Source: Diadema setosum
Lineage: Eukaryota > Echinodermata > Echinoidea > Diadematoida > Diadematidae
Assembly (NCBI RefSeq): GCF_964275005.1
Contig: NC_092702.1
Coordinates: 35,347,816-35,411,815, forward strand
DNA: 64,000 bases
Direction: 5' to 3'
A program made the position numbers and the translations under genes. Below the pieces are notes generated by a model. That model saw nothing but the letters and a program-made list of their open reading frames with translations. It searched no databases and was not told the DNA's origin. Below are positions 37,140-47,811 of the stretch, in pieces (within the stretch, counting starts at the first letter, position 1; each line of letters starts with the position of its first letter).

Positions 37140-38243
37140 TTAGGATGATCGGCACCTGAAGAGTTTGACGAACACATTGCGGAAATCTTTGTTGAAGAGG
37201 GTATAGATGATGGGATTCAAGGCGCTGTTGAGGTAACCCACCCAGGAGACGATGTTGAAGGCAAGAGAAGACACGTGACAAGTTGGACACAGTGAAAGCG
37301 TCACGTGCATGACGAAGAAAGGTAACCAGCAGGCAACGAAAACGCTGACGATGACCGCGATTGTGCGCGCAGCCTTCCGTTCACGAGCAGCTGAAATTTT
37401 TAGCGACTGCGCCTTGCTCAACACGCCATCACCCGCTCCCGACGTCGAGGCGGCCTCCGCGTTGTGGGCAGCTACGGCAAACAGATTTGCGCGGGATATT
37501 GTCGATCTAAGTCGCTGTAGAGTCGTCTGCCGTTTTAACTCAGGCTTGCTTTCGTCGGATCTGTCCTCCATGACTATCGACACACCATTAATGTTGCTGC
37601 CAATTCGATTTGCTCGCTCCTTAGCCGCTCGATATATCTTAACGTAGACAAAGAGCACGACAAATAGAGGACCGTAGAACGAAACAAATGAGGAGCAAAT
37701 GGCATATATTGCATTCTTCTTTAAACCACACTGCAGACCAGTGTCGGAGTAATCGATAACAAATGCAGATGGCACGCTGATCGTCAAAGATATCGTCCAC
37801 ACTGCTGCGGTGAACTTTGCCGCCAACTGCGGTGTGCGACGCATCGAGTATTTGATGGGCTGTTTTATCGCCCGGTATCTATCAATCGATATGACACAGA
37901 GACTCAAAATGGAGGCCGTGATGAAGAGGACGTCCAGTCCAACCCAGGCGATGCAAAGAACCCTCCCTAGCCGCCACGTTCCCAGGTACAAGTACTGAAC
38001 GGCCAGCGGTAGCACCGTGGTCGACACCAGAAGATCGGTGAACGCTAGCGACAGCACGAACAAATTCGACACAGTCCGAAGGTGTTGATTTTTCGCGATC
38101 GCAATGATGACGAAAGCGTTGCCCAGAATAGCTATTGTCGTAATCAACAGCCCCATGGCGAACGTGAAAATATCTCCGACATCATCGATCACCATCGTTG
38201 AATTGGTGATGTCCATGGTACTCTGTTCTGTGACGGTGGTCAT
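37140..38243 (-). CDS. aminergic G protein-coupled receptor (class A), intronless
   Basis: A complete 367-aa seven-helix receptor of the rhodopsin family, predicted to bind a monoamine at the plasma membrane. Visible hallmarks: one N-glycosylation site (N14), GN in TM1 (N42), LAFTD in TM2 (D70), the C97-C172 disulfide pair, the amine-binding Asp in TM3 (D104, seventeen residues before DRY 121-123), three TM5 serines (S184, S185, S188) as in catecholamine receptors, CWLPFF in TM6 (305-310), WVGY plus NPIIY in TM7 (334-347), helix 8, and a terminal Cys (C364) for palmitoylation. The third loop is about 85 aa with a PKA-type site (KRQTT). TM4 and loop 2 (KYSMRRTP) resemble alpha2-adrenergic and octopamine/tyramine receptors, but the subtype is unresolved. 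The frame is open upstream to 38303 without an ATG, so the first ATG at 38243 is taken as the start. Confidence 0.93.
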   Translation of the reverse strand: MTTVTEQSTMDITNSTMVIDDVGDIFTFAMGLLITTIAILGNAFVIIAIAKNQHLRTVSNLFVLSLAFTDLLVSTTVLPLAVQYLYLGTWRLGRVLCIAWVGLDVLFITASILSLCVISIDRYRAIKQPIKYSMRRTPQLAAKFTAAVWTISLTISVPSAFVIDYSDTGLQCGLKKNAIYAICSSFVSFYGPLFVVLFVYVKIYRAAKERANRIGSNINGVSIVMEDRSDESKPELKRQTTLQRLRSTISRANLFAVAAHNAEAASTSGAGDGVLSKAQSLKISAARERKAARTIAVIVSVFVACWLPFFVMHVTLSLCPTCHVSSLAFNIVSWVGYLNSALNPIIYTLFNKDFRNVFVKLFRCRSS

Positions 38244-40588
38244 GAGAACAGTCCTAAGTTTGAGCTGAAGAAAAACCTGCTCTGGCTTCGCTCTGAAGAG
38301 CACGAGAATAACCGTTCTCTTCTGCTGTCTTTCTTCCTTTTTTTCTCTCCCTATCTTGAAGAAATCAGAATAAAATGGAAGGCATTAATTGCAATCATTC
38401 AGGACTTTGTGAGAGAAGTCTTGTTTGCTGTTCAGTCTGAGGTGCGCATGAGATTTTGCCTTTGACAGCGCTGAGATGTTCAACCAGTTTTAATGAGCCG
38501 CTGCACGAAAGATTGCTCCGATAGAAATCTCGCTGGAAGCGGTTGAGGTGATTAGCATTGGAGGCGGGAATCAACAGTTCTCAGCGACAAATTTCCCTTG
38601 CTTGCTGTAGCAAATTGTATCGCGTTGTCTGCAGACTTAAACCGTGAGTTGCACTCTTTTCTCCCTTCTGAAGTTCGTGCTGGTCTGAAGGTTTAAAAAT
38701 AAAAACACTCTGAGTTCCCTGGTGAAATTGATTGTGTATCTCCGTAGAGGTAACTTGTTTGCGCGTTCGGCGTTGAACGGAGTTAAGCATATTAATGATG
38801 GGAGAATAATATAGACACACAGAATACACCTATGCGAGGAGTGTCAATCATTGTCGGAGTGAAGTACTGATTCGTAATCTACACACTCTTCCTTCCCTCT
38901 CTCTATACTGTATCTTTCTCTCATCTCATCTCTCCCTCTCCCCCCCCCCCCTCTCTCTCTTCCTCTTCCGTACGTGTGTAAAAATAATTAGGAGAGAAAC
39001 GCTAATTGAGAGCTTAAACACGCACCAAAAGGCACGAAATGCATAGGACTTCAATACGATATCTACGTTAACACTGCCAATTATTTTGATTGTGTATCAT
39101 TGTGTATGCTGGTGTACGTAGATGCAAGTACCCTTGCACATTGTGCCAGTATTGCACGTATATGTATGCGTGCATGCTTGTGTGCGTATTCGTGAAATGA
39201 ACGTGTGTGTGTGTGTGTTTTTTCTGTGATGCCTGTTTTATGTCGATATATATATATATATATATATATGAAATAATTTCAAGTTTCATTTAAGACAGCA
39301 GCAGTTATAGTCTAATATCCATCACATATTTAGGAAAAGTTTGGGTTAAATAGGTTATTATCATGTAATGTGATGAATACCATTGTTGTTTTGTTTCATG
39401 TCAGTCTCTTGTCAATATTTTTCTTCATGTTCTGTGTGTATATATTTTTTTCTCTACGTGTTTTTCTTTTAATCATTTTAGTACACTGAATCTATTGTGC
39501 TCTGTCTCTCTGTGTTAGTGTATGCAAGGACTTGCAGAATAACAGCCACAGGCTGAGCAAGTTCCTTTAATCACCGTGTTGAAAGAAAATGAAAATGACA
39601 TGAAAGGAAATGAAATGAACATTCACTTGTACTCTAATACCCATCACAAATTATTTTTTTTTTCTCCATTTTTGTACCAATTTACCCCTTAAACTCCTGG
39701 GTGGAGAGCAGCAATGTGGACAAAGTGCCTTGCTGAAGGGGCAAAAGTGTCGGGCTTCGCATGGGCTCAAACCCACGAACCAAAACCATCCTCATAATTC
39801 AGTATGCTGTAGTTCAGAGACAAACGATCTTATCCACTTGGCCACGACACCCCCAAGACACCCCCACGGCATCACCACCACGACATGCGTGAATAGAAGG
39901 CTTGTATATTTCCATGTCCTTAACCTTCATGTCCTTCATGTCCATATTCGACTGAATAATTGAAGAGTACCTATACTATGCACGCACCGATAATGACCAT
40001 GAAAGTGAAAGTGACAATGTATCAATCTCATGTAATCTTGTTATGATAGGCATTGGGGATATACCCGTAATTAACTCTGATGGAACCGGATGTGGTGGGC
40101 CCATCAGGTGTAGATTTTTTCCCATTCCGCTCTGCTTCTATTCTCCTCCATGTTCTTTTCCTTCTCCTCCTAATCTTCTTTCTTTTCCCTCTTCTTCTCC
40201 TTGCTCTTCTTCGCCTTCTTCACCCTCTTCTTCCCCTGATCTTTCTTTTCCATTTTCTCTCCCTTAATCTCTTCAATGTTCCTTCTTTTCTCCTTCTTCT
40301 AGTTGTCTCCTTTTTCTCCTCCTTGTGCCTCAGCCTACTGCCTGGTGTCAAGCTAACCATGAGCTGAGGAGAAAAATGACGAGCAATATTTGTAATGTGA
40401 AGGTCTGATCATTGAAACTCAATGGAAACAGAGAATATTGATGTTCTTCTCATTATGATCTTCTTCCCTATGAATATCTTCTTCTATAAACATGCCATTG
40501 CTATTGTCTATACTGACATTTATCAGTCATCATTGTTTTCCATATCACTGTATGAATAGCCTTCCCTAGATTTGTCTATTTAGTTGTA

Positions 40589-40620
<32 letters not shown>

Positions 40621-41074
40621 AAATTATTTCTCTATTCCACCCGGGTATCCTTTTCAACAAAGGCTGATCTCCCATGGAACTCTGGATTTCTAATATACAA
40701 TAAAGGATTTGGTATTATATTAATGAATTGAAACCTGGCTGGCATTCCAATATGACAGCCATTAACCCAAAATGCTAAGGAGCCAGCATTAATGAAAAGT
40801 GGTATACATTTTTTGTATGTGTATGTATTTTCATCACCATCTCTACTAGTGAGAATTATTTACCTGAAAGTGTAGGCTCGTTTCCACATGCACTTCATTT
40901 TTCTTCCTGCTTGCTCTGCTGCCCTCTACTTATGACTGCACACGTGATCATCCTATTATGCATGTCAGGTCCATCTCACTGTCCCTCTGCCAACCACAGT
41001 TGCAGCCTTCAGCGCACCTCCCTGACTCTGTCAACGACCTCCCTGAGGATCACTTAGAGAAATGCGATCACCGG
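38244..41074. other. intergenic between GPCR and anchoring-protein candidate
   Basis: Upstream of the receptor and downstream of the five-exon gene, both on the minus strand. Contains a short AT array (39245-39270), a possible SINE fragment (39690-39855), a CTT/TCC-rich tract (40130-40330) and a TCTA array (40588-40620). Receptor 5' UTR exons could lie here but none can be recognised. Confidence 0.5.
39690..39855. repeat. possible old SINE or retroposon fragment
   Basis: Carries GTGCCTTGCTGAAGGGGC and a tail with CTTGGCCACGACACCCCC. Similar wording (GTACCTTGCCTAGGGGCAC...AGGCCACAAGAACTCCC) recurs at 53,480-53,640. The shared layout suggests two old copies of one dispersed repeat. No Pol III boxes are clear. 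Confidence 0.4.
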
Positions 41075-41269
41075 TCATGTCTGAAACATTGCCAGCGCTC
41101 TCCCGATGGTCTCCTCCACCAGTTCCTCAACCGCAGCCTTTACCGCTTTCTGTAAGTCGATGCGGTTGTCTGCACACTGCGAGTCATCGTCTCCGCCGGT
41201 CGACCCGAACCGCGGTGTAGCTGCGGCGCCTGACATGTCTCTCTTCCCCTCGAAGTCTTCTCTAGCTGC
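41075..41269 (-). CDS. AKAP-like protein, exon 5 (last): PKA-binding-type helix
   Basis: The exon follows an acceptor (CATCTCCAG|) in phase 0, encodes 64 aa and ends with TGA. Its last 30 residues form an amphipathic helix. LQKAVKAAVEEL (residues 502-513 of the assembled protein) fits the published RII-binding pattern of A-kinase anchoring proteins, with aliphatic residues at positions 1, 4-5, 8-9 and 12, and the periodicity continues through VEETIGRALAMF. In AKAPs such helices dock the dimer of PKA regulatory subunits. Sequence pattern alone does not prove binding, since coiled-coil helices can look alike. Confidence 0.85.
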   Translation of the reverse strand, partial: AAREDFEGKRDMSGAAATPRFGSTGGDDDSQCADNRIDLQKAVKAAVEELVEETIGRALAMFQT

Positions 41270-41644
41270 CTGGAGATGTGCAACAGATAGAGGGGATGTG
41301 AAGTTCATGTTAGAATGCAATATATACCCGAAGAAGAGCAAATCTTAAAGCTTCAACCTATCTTGTCAATAAAAAGATCAGTCTATGAATGACACTATAG
41401 CAACGCAAGTTAATCATGTAAAGTTCAAGCAATGTTCATCTAGCTTTACACGATCATTGTTTTTGCAGCAGGTAATAGCATGGACTGCCCTGCGCAAAGA
41501 AAAAAAAAAACCCGATACCTTGAAGGACTGGAGCAAAATGAGTAGTACAGCATGTACCGCAGTGAAAGCTGATCATTTTGTATATTTCTGGATTATATTC
41601 ATGAAAAAAAAATGTACTGCGTGCGAGTTATCTTTGCATCTTAC

Positions 41645-41757
41645 CGATGCCTCGGTCACGATCCCTTCTTCCTCAATACCACCATCATTGCCACGGTGAC
41701 CATCAGCCTCCCTAGGTGATGATGCATAGCAAGACGTCTCCTTGGCTCTCATCTCGT
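41645..41757 (-). CDS. AKAP-like protein, exon 4
   Basis: Bounded by a clear acceptor (TTTGTCCCACAG|ACGAG) and donor (GCATCG|GTAAGA). Entry in phase 1 matches the end of exon 3, and exit in phase 0 matches exon 5. It encodes residues 426-463, a hydrophilic linker rich in Gly, Glu and Asp (GNDGGIEEEG). No domain recognised. Intron to exon 5: 375 bp. Confidence 0.85.
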
Positions 41758-42231
41758 CTGTGGGACAAAGGAGATCATAACAAACATGGACAAAGAAGGC
41801 GTCTTTCATTGTTAATATTTTGAGTTTTGTGAGATTGGCAAAGAAGAAATGTATAATAACAATAACGCCTGAAAACGGTTTTCCATTCCAATTGTTTAAA
41901 GAGACAGATCAAACGCAATACGTTAACAAATCTTAGTTCATCTCATTTGCTTGATGTGATTTACAACATTCTTATTTAAGTTGAACCGCTATATCAGATA
42001 GAAGGCTCTGAGTCACATCGGGTGGTAAACCATCTGTAGACCAGATATAAATTTTCAGGAGGTTTTATACAAAATAATTACAGGGTTCAAAAAATACATG
42101 TAGTCAAAGATAGATATGTAATGATTTATCTAACAACATCAAAGTGAAGATTTTCATACGAACACTCTCATTCCAGCAAGAACCGTTTAACATTCCGAGC
42201 ACAATAACCAAGTTTATCATAGAATACACAC

Positions 42232-42687
42232 CTATGAGATCATTTGGTTGGCTACTGTCATGGGTCAATTTGTCACATGGCTGGTGACATGCAACTCTGC
42301 CTTCGAGAGTCTCGTGTTCCTCTTCGTTCGCCACCATCAGAGGTCCTTCCTCAGAGTAATTTGTCTCTACCACTGGCGAATCATCTAGAGCATCTCCTTC
42401 TTCCTTGCCAGTTAAAGGTGGTCCCCGGCCCTCCTCCTCCTCCTCCTCCTCCTCCTCCTTCTCCTCCTCCTCCTCCTCTTCCTCTTCCTCCTTCTCCTCC
42501 TCCTCCTTCTCCTCCTCCTCGTCCTCCTCCTCTTCCTCTTCCTCCTCCTCTTCCTCCTCCTCCTTCTCCTTCTCCTTCTCTTCCTCCTTCTCTTCCTCCT
42601 CCTCCTTCTCCTCCTCCTCCTCCTCTTCCTCTTCCTCCTTCTCCTCCTCCTCCTTCTCCTCCTCCTCGTCCTCCTCCTCTTCCTCTT

Positions 42688-42721
<34 letters not shown>

Positions 42722-43276
42722 CTCCTCCTTCTGCTCCTCCTCCTTCTCCTCCTCCTCCTCCTTCGTCCCCTCCTCCTTCTCCTTCTCATCTTCCTCCTTC
42801 TTCTCCTCGTCTTCCTTCTGCTCTTCCTCCTCCTTCTCTTCCTTCTCTTCTGCCTTCTCGTTCTCCTTTTCCTCCACCGTTTCTTCCTCCTCATCCTTCT
42901 TCTCCTTCCCTTCTTCTTTCTCCTCCTCCTCCTTCCGAGCTGGCAAGACGGGTATTCCAATCCTCCCTTCGTTAACTTCTGATGTGGAAATGGTGTTGCC
43001 GTCACTCCCTCCATCCTCCTCTGTTGTCATGGTGACATCAACACTGCTACTGCACCCATCATCTGACGTTTTGATGTTATCATTTCCTTCGTTATCGTCC
43101 ACCATTTTGTCGTCATCGCTCGGGATGCTGGCATCAATGGTTTGACACCGCGTAGTGAGGTCGATCGTTACTTCATGATCGACTTTCGATCTTGTAACTT
43201 CGTCCAGCACGACGACACCCACCGCCTGACCGCTGCAGTGGTTGATGATGTCAGCGGTTTTGATGCCCGTCATGTA
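42232..43276 (-). CDS. AKAP-like protein, exon 3: acidic body with poly-Glu
   Basis: The acceptor TCTGTCGTATTCAG| after a T run starts the exon in phase 0. The donor ATAG|GTGTGT ends it in phase 1. The 348 full codons give residues 78-425. The first 110 are ordinary sequence (TGIKTADIINHCSGQAVG, then a Ser/Asp/Thr-rich stretch). Residues about 192-359 are almost wholly Glu with spaced Lys and Asp, probably a charged single helix or disordered spacer. The rest is acidic and disordered. The opposite strand of the Glu tract gives long Ser-, Pro- and Arg-rich frames that are artefacts. I know no homologue of the exon 2-3 part. Confidence 0.85.
42431..42934 (-). repeat. coding GAG/GAA repeat encoding poly-Glu, with a 147-bp duplication
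   Basis: A roughly 500-bp purine tract in exon 3. A unit containing D-E4-K-E4-K-E10-K occurs twice, exactly 147 bp (49 codons) apart, anchored by the rare Asp codons at about 42521 and 42668. The frame is kept throughout, and every interruption is Lys, Asp, Gln, Thr, Val, Asn, Ala, Gly or similar. The array therefore evolves under coding constraint. Confidence 0.9.
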
Positions 43277-43821
43277 CTGAATACGACAGAAAAAAAAAAT
43301 GTCATAAGATTTTCATACCTATGTTCCTTGGTGATATTTCCGTAGAAAGTACTTGTGTATGTCTCGTGTCATGAGCAAATTAAGAGAGGAAAGATATACG
43401 CACGATTTTTTGGAAAACATACATGTCACAGCGTTAAGCTTTCGTCTCGTGACTTAATTGAGTATGCACTCATTATCATGAAGTCTTATAGAGATTCAAT
43501 GGCTCATGCAGGAAAGCATTTCATCATGCGATAATCCATTCACTTTCTTATCAAATTATTTTGAACGACTATCCGATAATGGAAACATTGTTGTTAATCT
43601 TTTTGAAGGTTAGCGTTTCCATTAGCTAATACAGAGCTTCGTCAGTAATATTTACGAATTCTGATATGTGTGTATATACATATAGGTGTGTGTGTGTGTG
43701 TCTGTGTGTGTATGAGTTTCTTTGTAACGTAAAGCTGCATTTTATGTCGCAACGTACTGCACAGTTTTCATGATGATAAACAATGACTTACAGACGACAG
43801 TAAAGGGGGAAACGAACCAAC
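43277..43821 (-). other. intron 2 of the AKAP-like gene
   Basis: 545 bp between GTTGGT at the donor and TTCAG at the acceptor. It carries a short TG array near 43685-43712 and nothing else. Confidence 0.75.
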
Positions 43822-43983
43822 CTTAACGGGGTCGTTGTCTCCGTCGAAGATCTTCTTGCGGCATTCTTCTGGAAATACCACGAAGTCACCGCTGTCGTCG
43901 CCATCGGGCGCTGTATCAGTCGTTGTCGGGTCCCAATAATCGCCGCCATCGACTTCCATGATAATCTTCATGGGAAGATCATC
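43822..43983 (-). CDS. AKAP-like protein, exon 2
   Basis: Phase 0 at both ends (acceptor TTCCATGTTAG|, donor GTTAAG|GTTGGT, the latter non-canonical beyond GT). It encodes residues 24-77, opening DDLPMKIIMEVDGGDYWDP, followed by an Asp/Thr-rich loop and FVVFPEECRKKIF. The mixed hydrophobic/acidic composition looks like a small folded segment. I do not recognise the domain. Confidence 0.8.
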
Positions 43984-45058
43984 CTAACATGGAAGTTATA
44001 AAGTACGCAGATTTCACGTAAGCATACAGAGATGCAGAGGAGAATGCAAACCTCTTTGAAACTATACACGTCGTGTTTGTAGCGATATTAACAAAAAAAC
44101 GTTTAACGAAGTCTAATAGCTCCGTAATTGTTCATAGAATCTTACCAAAACATATAAAAATGTTGTGTCTGCAGATTTACAGATGTTGCTCTGAGTATTA
44201 TCATTTGTTTGTTTGTTTTTGTTTTTTGTTTTTTTGGGGGGTGGAAACGCGTGAAGCTTTCATAACCTTCTTCAATCATATGATATTACGGAAGATATAT
44301 ATATATATATATAAAAGTTGTGTCAGCAGATTTGCACATGTCGTTCCTGAATTGTGAGTAATATCACTCTTTTGTTGAAATGCGTGAAGCTTTCATAACC
44401 TTCTTTAAACATCTATATTATATTACAGAAACTTTCACTAATCTGCTTGTTTAATTTAGTTTGTGTTTCTGATCAGTTTGTATATATAGCGGCGTTTCAC
44501 ACTATCCAAGGTTGTGTGAAGGAGCTTAATAAGATTAAGGCCAAAGATAAAAATCGTATAATATACTGCTTAAATAGTTGCAGCTAATGACGTGACGAGT
44601 ACCCAAGTTCAGTATGTAGTAACAGTGCGCTATGATTGAATATTGAAAACAACTTGGGCGTGTTTCTCCTTCCAACCAAATTATAAACGTTATAAATTAA
44701 CCTACTTTATGTTTGTTGAGAGATCCAAGACATTTTTTTTTCGACAAAGATAACTGTAATTATAAAAACTTTCCATATAAAGTATCACATAACAATGCAG
44801 AATCATGAACACATGTAGATGTTGAGATGTTTTGAAATATTGATGTACCCCTGCCAACGTTTGTAGTTATTAAATGTGTTTTAGTGGCGCCATAAAGAAT
44901 GAGAGTATATCTACATGCCGTTTAACATGTTCGTGAAAAACTGTCAATATAACTTTTATTTTCCATCCATGACAAATAATAAACATTTGTGCATTATACC
45001 ATCAAATTGATTCTTGGTCAATCTATGACACCTTTACCTTTTTCCGGAAGCGACTTAC
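43984..45058 (-). other. intron 1 of the AKAP-like gene with local duplication
   Basis: About 1.08 kb. Two diverged copies of a roughly 130-150 bp segment lie in tandem (about 44155-44300 and 44313-44435). Both contain GTTGTGTC-GCAGATTT and GCGTGAAGCTTTCATAACC, separated by a short AT array. No exon seen. Confidence 0.65.
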
Positions 45059-45127
45059 TCTCGGCGGAATAAAGCCCGGATCGAACTCATCAATGTCAGG
45101 ACCAACTTTGGAATGAATGCAACCCAT
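45059..45127 (-). CDS. AKAP-like protein, exon 1: lipidated N-terminus
   Basis: The start ATG has a strong Kozak context (AAG before, G after). The exon encodes 23 aa and ends at AGA|GTAAGT in phase 0. MGCIHSK gives a Gly2 myristoylation site and a Cys3 palmitoylation site, the same layout as Src-family SH4 ends and as small membrane AKAP. It predicts attachment to the plasma membrane. Together the five exons encode about 527 aa: lipid anchor, unknown acidic segment, poly-Glu spacer and terminal PKA-type helix. No kinase or other catalytic domain is present. Confidence 0.85.
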
Positions 45128-46167
45128 CTTTTAAAAACTCTAAAGATGCTGCAGGTACCAAAGAACGTATGGAATCTGCTTCTTCCGAAATTCGCAAGTA
45201 AGCAAGTAAAAGCGTCCGTGTCAAAACACAAAACGTTAATACAAAACATTAACACACACAGTGATCATAATATACGAAACTGTTGCTAAGTACGCCACAG
45301 AGGTGCAGCGCAAATCATTATTACGCAACAATCACGCTTGTTACATAGAGTTTAACGCATTTCGCTTTTTTCCTCTTATAGCAGTTTAGCGCGTAAACAG
45401 GCGTCGGAAAGTGTATTTTCCAATCCTCATTCATCTCCCCTTTCCTGTCTTCTTTTCTCTCTTCCCTGTTCACGCATTTTCCATCCTTCTTTCCATCCTT
45501 ATGTCTGTCCTGTCTTCATTCTTCTCCCTGACCGGCCTCCTTTCACGATTGCCTTTCATGTTTCCTCCCTTGTTCATTCGTATTTTCTAAATTCCGTTTA
45601 TAATTTCATTTGTTTATATATCTGTTAAATGCAAAAGGAGGAGAATGAGGAGGAGAAGGAGGAGAGGGAGAGATAGCCTTTCGGATTAGCGGGAAGACGA
45701 GCAAGCAGGTGGACAGAGAACGAATACGACGAAAGTACGAGTAACCCATGCACCCCAATGAACCCATTTTTGGTCGTCAATACAGACATGGAAGGCAACA
45801 GTTAGTGCGCCCTCTGTGCTGTTATATTTTTCTCTACTGAAGAACTAGATACAGTGAGGGACTTGAGACCTCCCTGATACAGTAAACTTCCTATTATATA
45901 TCTGATTATGTAGACTGGAGTAATTACAGTTGAAGGTTGATTGCAAGGTAGAGGATAATGACAAGAATATAAGGATGCAAGAACTCTGTGACACAATCAA
46001 CAAACAGAAAACAAGACTTTAAAAAAATCCCACGAACAAGATCTAACTATAATGAAAAGCAGATAAATTACGACTGGATAACATTAGCAAAATCATTCTA
46101 AAAGAAAAGATATAAAAAAAGCTAAAACAGAAAAAAGGTCGATACAAAGATTGGAGACAGAGCATAA
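45128..46167. other. upstream region of the AKAP-like gene
   Basis: Presumed promoter and 5' UTR side of the minus-strand gene. Contains a CT-rich tract (45420-45600) and a short GGAGAA-rich stretch. No defined promoter element can be claimed. Confidence 0.4.
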
Positions 46168-46172
46168 TACAC

Positions 46173-46230
<58 letters not shown>

Positions 46231-46231
46231 C

Positions 46232-46309
<78 letters not shown>

Positions 46310-46455
46310 TGGATAGATAGATAGATAAAGATTGGTATAGTATAACTATATCGGATAGATAGATATGTAGATATAGATAGATATATAGAAATATAGATAG
46401 ATAGATAAAGATCGATAGTACAATTATATCGGATAGATAGATGTAGATAGAGAGG
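46168..46455. repeat. (GATA)n microsatellite
   Basis: A long GATA/TAGA array with a few interruptions (CTAGAT near 46230, then degenerate units after 46310). It sits in the divergent interval between the AKAP-like gene and NMNAT. Confidence 0.97.
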
Positions 46456-47811
46456 AGAAAGAGAAGAAATATGAGAGTAAAAACTAATTTCATAAACTGA
46501 CTAATTCGTTTACAAAGATAATACTTGATTAGATAAAAATTACAGTGATTGCTTCATAATGTCCAACTATCAGTAGCAGACGTGACAGCATTAGCAACAA
46601 CATACTTCAGTTGCATCGGATTTTTAAAAATTCCTTTCATGTTTAACTCGAAAACGTACGGTAAACTGAGTTGTGAGCCGGCTTCGAATTTCTGTGACTT
46701 ATTACCCTACGCAATGTCATCTAAGTATAGATTCCTCCGGGTTTTTTTTTTTTTTTTTTATAATAATCAGTAACCAACTCATACCCCAAGGCAGTGAATG
46801 TATAGGCCTACATTGCACGCAAGTAGGCCTAGTATCGAGTACCACCATAACTCGTTCTATGTCTATTTTCTGTATTGTATATTAATTGCAGTTGTAAGTA
46901 AAAGCCTATACGTTATGATAACCCAAAAGACAGACAAGCCTGGCTACAGAAAAGGCATCGTGAGACTCGATCTCTGTAAGTGATCACAGAAACCTCTGCA
47001 GGATGTCTCTCTCCCCCCCCCCCAATATTTACCGTCTCCCCAGTCATACTCTTATTGAATATTTTAAAATATACACAGAATCATAAGAAGTGGAAGTGCT
47101 GTTTTGCGCTTTCATCAGAGTAAACACTTCAAGTCGTTTTGAAGTGGTAATATTATTTGCCCGTCTTTTTAAAAAGAGTATACAGATTTGAAAAATGATA
47201 CCTTTCTGATAAACGATGAAGGTTTAGTAATGTCCATCAAAGTCTGTTAAACCATGGACCTACATCCATGGTTAAACGGTCCTTTACTCGCATTGCTATA
47301 GGCCATGTGGACTTACTTTTGAATAATATTATCCAACTTTTATTTTAGCCGAGAAAAATTTGCCATCATTAATTTTGTGGTGTTTTCTCGAGTCTTCGCT
47401 GGCTTCGACGATTTTTAGTCAGTATAGCACACATCCAAGTACGAAAGCGGGCAAAAACGCCACACCGCACCCACGCAGCAAATTAGATGGTCGAGAAAGC
47501 AGAGATTTGGAGATAACCCTTTCTACCGAGAATACTGAGTATTTTGTCCCGCAGCGTAAGAAGGCAAAGACATGACGTCAAATTCGTGTGGCCCAATGCC
47601 TGCATTTCTGCAGGCTTCCCGTCCCGCCCCCGTCGGTAACTCATTCAGCCAACTTGGCTGGGAGTTGGAAAAAACCTCAATCCGGTAGTGACCTGTGAAA
47701 AGTTTCTGCGCTCATAAAACTCTTGGGTAAACAACTCTTATTGGGAGAATGTATGCGATTACGCAATGGGGACAGTGTCGCAGTTTTTCAACTCCTTTTC
47801 TCTAGTTTGAA
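46456..47811. promoter_or_regulatory. NMNAT upstream region with CRE
   Basis: Putative promoter side of NMNAT. GC content rises from about 47,400, and a perfect cAMP-response element palindrome TGACGTCA lies at 47573-47580, about 515 bp before the start codon. The transcription start cannot be placed. The 71-codon frame at 47360-47575 is not supported as a gene. Confidence 0.4.

Noticed and set aside
38244..38303. Extending the GPCR N-terminus to 38,303
   Set aside because: The frame is open, but its first codon there is GTG. A eukaryotic start is expected at the ATG at 38,243.
42244..43145. Long plus-strand poly-Pro and poly-Ser frames and a minus-strand poly-Arg frame over the TCC-rich block
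   Set aside because: They are other-frame readings of the GAG/GAA repeat. Only the minus-strand Glu frame has flanking non-repetitive coding sequence and matching splice phases.
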